This document shows, in pieces, positions 55,796 through 64,000 of a stretch of DNA of 64,000 nucleotides. The notes under the pieces were generated by a model. The model was given only the letters and a program-made list of their open reading frames with translations, was not told the origin of the DNA and did not search any database. Each line of letters opens with the position of its first letter. The stretch's first letter is position 1. The stretch is from Taxillus chinensis (lineage: Eukaryota > Streptophyta > Magnoliopsida > Santalales > Loranthaceae): NCBI GenBank assembly GCA_023512835.1, contig CM042084.1, forward strand, positions 52,677,531 through 52,741,530, written 5' to 3'. The translations under genes and the position numbers were made by a program.

Positions 55796-57509
55796 TGTAA
55801 GGACCCGTACCTTGAGTTAGTCACAGTTTTGCCTTCTGAGTAGAGTTTTTCTAGTTATTCTAGATTTTGACCTAGTAAATAGACTCCAATGAATTCACGT
55901 GCAAAAGGAAAGATGCTTAGAATGATGTCCTCTATCTACCACAGAAGTTTCAAGCCAAACTGACGTGTATATGAGGTGCACGTGATATGGGTCCAATTCA
56001 CGTGCAAGTGTGGTTGTCTTCTACATGATGCAAGGAGGCTAGGGGTGAAGTTTGAGCGCATTTGGAGTGCATTTGGAGTTGCACGTGAATTGGGGAATTC
56101 ACATGCAAATTGGCGTGCAGCCATATTTTTGCATGGTTCCCTTGGTTTTGACATTCTAATGATCTTTCTCCAAAGGACCATGTTGAAATTCTGAGTATTT
56201 TGGCCTATATGGGTGCGGAAAGGTGCTAACTTGTGTGATCAAAACTACGTCGTTTTGATCCTGGGATTCACTTAATCAAAACTACGTCGTTTTGATGTTG
56301 TGTTGTCTATATAAGGAGGAGAAGCCCCTCTGTTTTAGGGTTAGGGTTTGTTGCTCCACGCCGCCGTCGAGAGAGAGAGAGAGAGAGGGAAGGAGAGCTC
56401 CTGGTTGTCGCTGGGCCTTGCGTGGGTGGTCGGTGCTTCGTGGGTGGACGGCGCTCGACGTGGGATCGGGACATTCTTGTGTTGTTGCGTTTTACTTGAG
56501 GTAGGGGTTCTGTTCTTCCTAAATCCTCCTCTGTCCTAGGGTTCTAGGGCAGATTATGGGTTATATCTCGTTATATATACATATGTAATCCATATAGGTG
56601 TGATCTCCTATATGGATGTTGGCCTTCAATGGCGGTTTTGATATATTCTGGTGTTGGATGGTGTGCATATTATGTGTTTGATAATATGCCTGTGTGGCTG
56701 GGTTTGTGGGTTTGTGAATGTATGCATGTTAAGCGTTTGGTATAATACCTGTGAGACTCGCATGTCAAGTGTTTGGTATTATGCCTGTGAAAGTGTGTAT
56801 GCTACGTGTTTGGTTTAATGCCTGTGTGACCTTGTATCTTGTACTTGTGGAACCCGGTGGTTGTGGAAGCCCGGGATCGATCGTTAGCTTGTGTGGCTAA
56901 GCCTATATGGCCGTGGATATGTTAGCCTTGTGTGGCTAAGCTTTGAGAGGTTGTGGATATGTTAGCCCGTGTGGCTAAGCCTGAGTGGCTGTGGCTATGT
57001 TAGCCTGTGTGGCTAAGCCTGAGAGGCTGTGGATAGGTATGTGCCTTGTGAATGTGGAATACAACCTGTTTACATTTTATTGCCACTACACTGCACCTGT
57101 ACACACCCATGTAGACGCTAGGAGCATGGGATGGGTTGGGGAGACATGATCCCTACTGAGCTGTGGTTGCTCACCCCCTCCCTCTATGTTGTGTTTTCTT
57201 TCAGGAACATACAGGCGTTAGGTGGGACCCCAAGGTGGAAGACCATATTTACTTTACCGTCTACCATTTATGTTGTTTTTATGGAAATCGATGTAACCCC
57301 CAAGGTGGGGATGGATTGAAAAGAGGACTTTGTTGTAATAAAGACTGGTTTGGTTTGTGGATTGTTTTGATGAACTTTATTTTCTTGAACGTGTTGTGGA
57401 TGTTTAAATTGTAATATTCTTGGTTTGTAGCCTAACCCCTTTGCCCTTCGTGTGGGTAAAAGGGGAGTCATGTGCCGGTTTCCTCGGGTTGGAAATCCGG
57501 GGCGTGACA
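55796..57509 (+). repeat. 5' LTR of Tekay element B
   Basis: TGTAAGGACCC...GGGGCGTGACA, 1714 bases, followed by a primer site. The order of parts is: CACGTGCAA/CACGTGAATT repeats (55895-56120), two palindromes, TATA box, GA-tract leader (56368-56389), GATCTCCTATATGGATGTTGG near 56605, GTTAGCCTGTGTGGCTAAGC repeats (56885-57030), GGGGAGACATGATCCC and the AGGTGGGACCCCAAGGTGG block. The B solo LTRs at 15427 and 46053 and the left-edge copy are its relatives. Confidence 0.95.
56238..56316 (+). promoter_or_regulatory. Core promoter of element B LTR: two ACGT palindromes and TATA box
   Basis: ATCAAAAC-N6-GTTTTGAT (centre TACGTC) at 56238-56259 and 56275-56296, then CTATATAAGG at 56307-56316. The spacing of 11 bases from the second palindrome to the TATA box is close to that in the other two B copies. 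Confidence 0.75.
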
Positions 57510-57512
57510 ATA

Positions 57513-57525
57513 TGGTATTAGAGCA
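57513..57525 (+). other. Primer binding site of Tekay element B
   Basis: TGGTATTAGAGCA, three bases after the LTR end; one C-to-T change from TGGTATCAGAGCA (initiator tRNA-Met). Confidence 0.88.
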
Positions 57526-57914
57526 TGGTCTAGTTGGCCTAGGGTAGTGGGCGGACCTGGTTTTCCTAAGTCCTTTGGAGGAGCCTGGAGGGACATGCCT
57601 GATCAACTTGGTCCTCTTTGAGCCTCCAAGGTGTACTTAGGGTAGTCCAGTCTTGTGATAGGATTTGCATGCATTGGCATTAGGGCACTAGTTGCATTTG
57701 CTGTGAATGTGTGCTGAACTGTGGATAAGATCATATGATTAAGTGAAATGTGCAACTCTGATTTGTGTGGCAATGTGTACTGAACTGTGCAATGTGGTTG
57801 ATACGATGTATGTGTGCAATGTCATATGATAGTGGAATTGATCAGTGGGGTAGAGGTAGTGACGCGATAGGTTATAAAATTGTTTTGATGTGCTTCTTAC
57901 TTCGTGTAGTAAGA

Positions 57915-58497
57915 ATGCCGCCGAGGAGAGTGACACATGCGTCCGGGGCAGTGGCTGATGAGTCATCTGCCCATGAGAGTCCGGGTGCGGGACCGTCCGT
58001 TGGAGGGCATGCGTTGTTACTGGCACAGCAACGAGAAGGCATCCGGCTGGAGGTACAAGAGCTATGGGAGGGACTCCGACAGGACGTTCGGGAGGAGGTG
58101 CGCCGTGAGATGGCAGCACAGCAGGTGGTGCCACCACCACCACCAGTAGGAGAGCTGCCTCGTGAGCGTGAGAGTTCGCTGGGTGGTGTACCGACTCGTG
58201 CAGAGGATGACGTGGTGACACGGTTCCGGAAGGAACAACCTTCGCGATTCAAGGGGGAAGGTGAACCCGTGGTAGTTGAACAGTGGTTGAGGCAGATAGA
58301 GCATGTGTTCTCCTTTCTCCTGCCCCGGGAGGAGGATAAGGTGCGACTGGCAATTCGGCAGCTGGAGGGGGATGCATTGGAGTGGTGGACGAGTGTTACG
58401 GGGAGGCGTGCAGTGCAACTCATGCTTTGGGAGGAGTTCTTGCAACTCTTCCATGATGAGTTCTTCCCGGAATCAGTGAGATGGCAGAAGAGGGAAG
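57915..58497 (+). CDS. Gag of Tekay element B, N-terminal part (interrupted)
   Basis: The ATG at 57915 starts MPPRRVTHASGAVADESSAH, matching the gag start in element C. No internal stop occurs up to the interruption. Residues ~40-75 are Arg/Glu-rich and probably helical (EGIRLEVQELWEGLRQDVRE), followed by a Pro run. The capsid-like domain reads DDVVTRFRKEQPSRFKGEGE, VVEQWLRQIEHVFSFLLPRE, LEWWTSVTGRRAVQLMLWEE and FFPESVRWQKRE. It is cut at about 58497 by a minus-oriented Sirevirus-like LTR; from there the reading is LTR sequence and ends at 58535. The absence of stops, against seven in the homologous stretch of element C, suggests that B is the younger copy. Confidence 0.92.
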
Positions 58498-59665
58498 TGA
58501 TGGTCCCTTGGAGCCTAAAGGGGGGGGGTGAATAGGCTCTTATTCGAACTCTTTCTTTTCTCTCAAGACCCAAAGACTTATCTAGTTTAAGTGATAATAT
58601 CACTGCGGAAGATAACCAGATAGTGGAAGTATTTTGTTTTATTATCACAAAGTGATTACAACAAAATAGAAGCAAACACTCTCTTACACTCTGTTTACAA
58701 CTTTGAATTCACACACTAGCCAAGTGCCTTTTCTATTTTTGCACTTCTTCGCTCTCGCTCTCTCTATTTAGCTCATTTTACAAGAAGTATAAGTATGAAT
58801 ATTTATACAAAACATTCCTAGGAGACAACCTTGGAACTTGAAGTTCCGGAATGCGTTCCGCACTAACTATCCCTCGGTAATCTGTCTGCCTTGACTGCTG
58901 CGGATTGTGGAGCTCAAGATCTTGGATTTGAAGAGTATAAGTGTCTTTGTGAGTTCCGAGATACAATTAAGGTTGTGTCCACATATCCGGATGATCCACG
59001 TGTAAGATTCTTCTTGATCTAAATGCATTCTTCTTACATCGGGACAGCACGAGCTGATAACTTTAAATGCGGTTTCATTGGAGCAGTGTCTTCTTGGTCC
59101 GGTGTAATTTTCCTTATTCCGTAGTTAATGAAGCTCGGAACCTTACTCCGTGTCAGTGGTTGCTTACTCCGTATCTATTCAGTACTGGAATCCTTAGTCC
59201 GTGTCAGCGCTTCCTTACTCCGCATGTAAGTTCCTTACTCCGTATGTAAGTTCCTTACTCCGTATGTAAGTTCCTTACTCCGTGTGTAAGTTCCTTACTC
59301 CGTGTGTAAGTTCCTTACTCCGTATGTAAGTTCCTTACTCCGTGTGTAAGTTCCTTACTCCGTATGTAAATTCCTTACTCCGTATGTAAGTTCCTTACTC
59401 CGGGCGAGTAATAAGTCCGGATTCCTTACTCCGCATCTATTTTCCTTACTCCGCACTTATTGTTACTTGGTTATTTACCAAGTGTTTGACGACACTAACT
59501 CTTGTCCGGATCAGGATTATGTATCCTGTCCTTAGCTTTGCTCTCACGAGTGCATCTTTGGATTAGTGACATACCTTCTGCAATGATCAAATAAACACAA
59601 AGGATCTCAGATCAAATTACATAAGGCTTTAACGGCATTATCCAAATTCTGGGTTTGATCCAACA
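58498..59665 (-). repeat. 3' LTR of a Sirevirus-like copia element
   Basis: In transcription sense it starts TGTTGGATCAAACCC at 59665, right after a polypurine tract, and ends ...GGCTCCAAGGGACCATCA at 58498; the alternative end is 58501. The CACCCCCCCCC stretch near its end and the TTGGGGGAGAT tract before its start are typical of plant Sireviruses. A TATAAATA box on the minus strand (58800-58807) is followed by a GAGAGAGCGAGAGCG leader. The interior holds a 20-bp tandem array. The target copy beside it would be GGAAG (58493-58497); the other side is outside the window. Confidence 0.82.
59221..59402. repeat. 20-bp tandem array in the Sirevirus-like LTR
   Basis: About nine units of GTAAGTTCCTTACTCCGTAT with few changes. 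In element sense this is ATACGGAGTAAGGAACTTAC. More degenerate CTTACTCCG units continue on both sides (59143-59220 and 59420-59460). Confidence 0.95.
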
Positions 59666-59680
59666 ATCTCCCCCAATTAT
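59666..59680 (-). other. Polypurine tract of the Sirevirus-like element
   Basis: The minus strand reads ATAATTGGGGGAGAT immediately before the LTR start TGTTGG. Confidence 0.88.
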
Positions 59681-59861
59681 GGATATGCCTAAACCCTTTG
59701 TAATCTGATCTGGTAAGCGATGCAAACGAATATCATACAGAATATACACCACAACCAATTTCATTGATCAGCAACTAAATACAAATCAGCCTTAATACAG
59801 ATTTTTCACTAAGGTACATAAGGCTTACTATACTTGAAGATCATAGTTGCTGCCTTCTCTC

Positions 59862-62525
59862 TTAGCTCCATTGTCTGCTGCATCGTAAAGGTGGTGTGTT
59901 GGCTCCAATGTTTGTCCAAGAGTTAAGAACGATTTGATGAAATGACAAACAAAGGCTCCGCAGCCTATCTCCATCCGGTTGTTGTGGCACTTGCTTCTTG
60001 CCCCGGAATGTCGCCTTGAGTTTCTCAAGAGAGCGCAGGGGTGTGATACCCAACTCTTCATATAGTCCGGCTTTCTTCACGGCTTCGGTTAGTCTGAGAC
60101 ACAGAGGTTCCCATTGATTCTTCCTAACGAAGTGCTCCACAATCTGATGAGAATCAATGAGAATCATCTGCTTGGACTGAATCATGAAGACAGCCATCAT
60201 GAAGTGTGGCGACATGATCCGGTATGGAATGAGGATGGTTGAAAGAGTTTTCCATGGCTTGTCGTCTTCAGCGAGTTCCGTCGATGTAAGTCCGAATTAA
60301 CTCCACACCTGGGAAGATAGCCCTCATTCCAACATGGCAGAACTTCAAACAAGTGCCCATCTTCGTAAAGAGATGGAAACGACCTCATCTCCATTTTAGC
60401 GACCCTCGAGAAGTTGTCAATGTCTTCGTAGTAAAGAGTCCTTTCTCCGAACAAAGAGTCCGAATGTCGGCCGGAGAGAAAGGATACATTTCGAAAGACA
60501 TCTTCTCTCAGCAGAAGACGCGAAGCATAGGCTTTCATTGCCTTGCGCAAGTTTCCATCCGCATCGGACGGGTCAAACTCCGCATAGGATGGGAGGAAGG
60601 TATCAAGCTGCGGATGAGGAGGATGGAGGAGGAGCTCGAGGTGCAAGAGAGGAGCTTGGTTGAGAGAAGCGGCTTCGTTTGGGAATTTGAACTCCCTGAA
60701 GCACCGAAGTGGCAGGCCGCTTCTCGGTCCGGGGAAGATGGTTGTGGGGGCGAAGGAGTAGACGGATCAGATGACACTTTCTCCCCCGGTTTGGCAGATC
60801 GTCGGGAAGCAACGGGAGGACGAGCCATCGTATGCGCCAGATCCGCGAAGGAAGTAGACAGTGAATGAACGGAGGTGGCAACAAGATCCATTTTCTGCTC
60901 AATGGAAGTAGAGGAGTCAGTGAGGGCTGAGAGGAGTTGGGCGCCGAGGGCATCGACTTTGGCAGCTATGGCGGAGATTTGGACGCTTTGAGCGTGAGCA
61001 TGGCGGTCCAGCTGAGCGGAAAGCACAGCATCAGAGTGGACCGTGCCAAAAGAGGCACGCCCAAGTGCTAACTCTGGAGCTTTGGAGGACTCCCCCGCAT
61101 GAACAGGAGCAGGAGTGCGGTGGGCAGAGGAGTCCGCAGGAGTAGCAGCAGCAGCAGCAGCATCCGGAGCATCAGAGGCATCCGGAGCTTCGGAGGCATC
61201 CGGAGCGTTGGAGGCATCCGGAGCAAGAGACCCGCTTTGACCAGACAAGTCAACTACGGGAATCGCGGCGGCGAGGAGAAGAGGGCCCAGCCTTAGCGGT
61301 AGAGGGACTTCGGGTAGCAGGGACTGGGCCGGAGGGTGTAGGGAACGACACATCGGGAATGGCAGCCGGCGTAAGAAAGCCGTGGTCCAGATTCCAGATG
61401 ATCATAGTCTCCGGGGATTGGGTATTGCGGGTGTAAAATACCCGGAGATCGGTGTCAGGAATGGAAGAGGTGTGGGCTAGGCTGAAACGGAGCCAGAGGT
61501 CCGTTAAGGTGACGGCGGAGAGATGGTCAAGGTAATCTCGGGGTTGAGGTAGAGGAGGCAAGGGGGCTTCAGGAGAAGCAGCCGGGACATCAGCGGTGGC
61601 GGCGGCAACAGCGGTATCAACCGCAGCAGCTATAGCGGATGTGGAGGGAGTGGGGACATCGGCGGCAGAGGGGGCCGAGGAAACGGCTCTCGACGCACCG
61701 CGCCGAGAGGGCCCCGCAACCTCGGACGGTTCAGCACGGACGCTTGGGCGGGAGGCTCGTGAGTGGGAGGGCGCAGCTACGGACCGAATCCGGGAGGATC
61801 GGTGTACGAACCGACCTCGGGGGCTTGGCTGTCGGAGGGGTCACCAACAGAGCTGCCTTGTTGTTCCGAGGCAGGCAAAGCGCGGAGAGCTACCGTGGGT
61901 CGGCGAGCGGTCATGTTTCCGTCCGGCGTAAGGTGACGAAGATAAAGAGCCGAGGGAAACGAGACAGCATCAACTTGGGCGAAATGGTCCGGACGAAGAT
62001 GCCGGAAGACAATGCTGAGGATGCGCCCATAGGAATGGTTTTTGTGACCGATCGCAGCAAGCGAAATAAGAACATCCCCCAATCCATTGGAAGACCTTCA
62101 AAGACGCCGTACATGGCCAGTAGAAGATCATACGGAACTGAGTCCAGGGCTGATGTGCGAGCCAGTAGGCATCGACTTAGAATAGTCGCCATACATCGAT
62201 AGCGACCCTGGAAGGATTTCACCTTGTATTCCTTCCCCTTGTTCGTGCACCCCATAGAAGCCGCCATCTGTTCGGCATCCGGACGTTGTGGTTCACCAAG
62301 AGGAAGGTGAAGAGCGGCGCGGAGAACAGCCGGAGTGATGACGATGGATTCACCGCGGACATAAGAGGTTATGGAATCTTTGGTGCAGCGAATCCGTTGG
62401 TAATACTCAAGAATGTCATCGATAAGAAGATCGATGGGATTGGAGACCAGGTTGAGTATGTGCGAGGCTTCAAGAAGAGGGCGAAGCTGGAGAAACCAAT
62501 CCGGAGGATCGAAACAGCATTCCAA
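59862..62525 (-). pseudogene. Env-like / putative plant transposon-protein gene of the Sirevirus-like element, decayed
   Basis: It lies directly upstream of the 3' LTR, where some Sireviruses carry an additional gene called env-like. Four minus-strand pieces in different frames form one decayed gene. First, 62525-61911 (EYYQRIRCTKDSITSYVRGE, LLARTSALDSVPYDLLLAMY, ISPKLMLSRFPRLFIFV) resembles the putative plant transposon protein domain found in Athila and Sirevirus accessory ORFs. Second, a Pro/Ser/Ala-rich linker with APDAS repeats (61353-61080). Third, a helical, coiled-coil-like stretch (SAIAAKVDALGAQLLSALTD, about 61010-60850). Fourth, C-terminal pieces 60646-60197 and 60215-59862 (LREDVFRNVSFLSGRHSD, HFVRKNQWEPLCLRL). 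I see no clear signal peptide or membrane segment, and no evidence that it works as an envelope. Function unknown; the name follows its position. Confidence 0.6.
61090..61240 (-). repeat. 15-bp coding repeat GAGGCATCCGGAGCN and CAG-type triplet run
   Basis: The plus strand GCAGCAGCAGCAGCAGCA (61147-61164) and four or five GCATCCGGAG units encode an Ala run and Ala-Pro-Asp-Ala-Ser repeats on the minus strand, in the linker of the env-like gene. Confidence 0.85.
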
Positions 62526-62632
62526 TCAACTAGATGGCCAGGAGTAACGCCGGAAAGAAAGATTCGGGTGCCATGGCAGATTTGATGGGAAGGAAAAGAG
62601 GAAAGGTGAGGTCTTGACAGTAGAAGGAGCAA

Positions 62633-64000
62633 CGAGAGGGTTAGGGATTTGAAATGAGCAATACTCGTGCTTCGCAGGAATGATCAGAACATATAAGACC
62701 GAGTCCGCAAAGGTCAGCGGGTCTAGGAATGTGGAGAGGGAGGTGGGGACCCGCGCGACATGCTGATGTCATTTGTCTGGATATCGAGGCGTCTCCGAAT
62801 AAAACGATGTCGTGGAGACCGCATGACCAAGTAGCGATGACAATCTGGTTGCCATCCAGGAGAAGTGTGTGTGCAACCCGAGATAGGCATTTAATGAATC
62901 ATCATTATTCCTCCTCAAAAGCATGCGACATATGAGTATACGTGGATTGTCACAATTGAACAAAGTCAGGAGTCCGGAGGAAAGAGCCGACACTCATCCG
63001 GAGTTAATAATATTCGTGAAAGAGTATCCGGATGAATAATAGACCTTGTCCGTCGTAAACAGAGTTTGGTGAGAATATAGAGTAGATTCCTTTGCAGTCA
63101 ATAAGTCAAAGAGAAGAGAAGTACCACAACACTTCAAATCCGAGACTATGGACTGGATTTATCAATATGGTTGCAAAGAAAATCTGAACCTGTAGCTAAA
63201 TAAAAATATACTGAAAATACAAAAGCTTAACAGGCAAGGATTAGTACGGATTAGAGAAGATAATCAGTGAAAAACAGCATAATCCGAACTAATAAGAAAC
63301 AGAACTCATGCATGGCTAAGAATGTAGTAGACGTACGCAATGTGAACTTGATCAATATTACTGAGTCAGGGCATATGTCAGATAGCAATACACAGGTTCA
63401 TATAGGTCAACATAGCGAAACCGTCTTGCTGAACAGCGTAGCTAAGATTAATTAAAGATCATATGATTTGGCTTCATTAGGATTCATGAGTGTGAAATGA
63501 TAAGGTGAACACATGTCGAAGAATGCCAGATGATTAATCGATTAAAATGCATGGTTGAAGGAAGAACATACATCCACACATGCCACTTTTCCGATTTAAA
63601 ACAGCATGTCCAGTCAGATCCGGAAGTAATAGCGTAGAGAAGGGAGTATCCGAGACATATTAGGGGTTCATTGCTGCTCCCCCGTAGATCATTTAATCCT
63701 CTCAATGAAAAGCTCCCCCTCGGATAGACAGTCAAGGAAAAAGGTCATGAGACATATACGGGGGGTATTATCGAATAAAATATAAAGCATTTTCTCCCCG
63801 TAGATTGTGCAATCCTCTCGGTTGACCGTTCCAATTTGTAGTTCAAACCTTGTCTATCTTATTAGAAGACTATACTCGTGAGCTGATCAGAATGCGTTTG
63901 TGTATTCATCCACCAGGCATTCCAAGCTAGCCCATTTCACTCCTTCAACTATGCACGTTAATGGAGTAATCTAAATGAACATGCTTTGATCATGTGGTGA
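62633..64000 (-). other. Internal non-coding region of the Sirevirus-like element up to the window edge
   Basis: No protein is recognised on either strand. GA/purine-rich phrases on the minus strand recur: the plus-strand phrase CCCCNGTAGATNNT followed by AATCCTCTC appears at about 63680-63703 and again at 63797-63820, each beside a C-run. These look like repeated polypurine-tract-type motifs between pol and the env-like gene. RT and integrase, if present, lie beyond 64000. Confidence 0.5.

Noticed and set aside
59221..59402. Possible CRISPR-like array
   Set aside because: Units are contiguous 20-mers without unique spacers, inside a plant LTR.
59862..62525. A cellular multi-exon gene on the minus strand
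   Set aside because: It sits between a Sirevirus-type polypurine tract/LTR and the element interior, with frames broken by stops and shifts rather than by recognisable introns.
1..64000. tRNA, rRNA, organelle insertions, pararetrovirus or Helitron sequences
   Set aside because: Apart from primer binding sites complementary to tRNA ends I found no cloverleaf, rRNA, plastid gene, movement/coat protein or CTRR-type hairpin end that I could support by eye.

Overview
The window is a stretch of nuclear DNA from a flowering plant, probably a eudicot, and it consists almost entirely of nested LTR retrotransposons. The evidence is the set of plant-specific element types: chromodomain Ty3/gypsy elements (most like Tekay/Del), Tat elements with a second archaeal-type RNase H and a DUF7745-like N-terminal protein, an Athila gag behind a tRNA-Asp primer site, a Sirevirus-like Ty1/copia element, and hAT transposons with 8-bp target duplications. 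I found no cellular protein gene, rRNA or tRNA gene. It looks like old, heavily methylated heterochromatin: most internal stop codons can be read as C-to-T decay of Gln, Arg or Trp codons.

Layout. 1-9.1 kb is the 3' end of a minus-strand Tat element (LTR part, PPT, tandem-repeat 3' region). It is invaded by a Tekay LTR (823-5489) that itself holds a Tat solo LTR (1090-4562), and by a 2.2-kb Tekay 'A' solo LTR (6800-9017). 9.1-12.2 kb is AT-rich and gene-free and holds a hAT element (10778-11523). 12.2-19.5 kb is a broken plus-strand copia element (primer site, leader, gag/protease/integrase/start of RT) with a 451-bp hAT element and a copia-like LTR in its leader; that LTR carries a Tekay 'B' solo LTR (15427-17072).

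19.5-30.0 kb is a decayed plus-strand Tekay element 'C', whose 5' LTR contains an unrelated solo LTR 'D' (19980-21818). At 29980-30498 there is an inverted LTR fragment and a partial LTR start, followed by a complete two-LTR Tekay element 'A' (30499-40590) with a readable but broken gag-pol. 40.6-52.7 kb holds two minus-strand Tat elements: one LTR (41426-44091) interrupts the gag-like gene of a second Tat element, and to its right lie PPT, long tandem repeats, a B solo LTR (46053-47969) and a full set of decayed pol domains.

52.7-64 kb is a stack of insertions running off the right edge: Athila (LTR, tRNA-Asp primer site, gag) interrupts Tat protease; Tekay 'B' (LTR, primer site, intact start of gag) interrupts Athila; and a minus-strand Sirevirus-like element (3' LTR, PPT, env-like remnant) interrupts Tekay B gag.

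Nothing here works as an operon; the interest lies in how the elements relate. Families that should be unrelated share LTR pieces: a promoter block with an ACGT-centred palindrome is shared by Athila and Tekay B, and a TACGGAGTAAGGA motif occurs in the same element sense in Tat, Tekay and Sirevirus-like LTRs. All boundaries and similarities were judged by eye.
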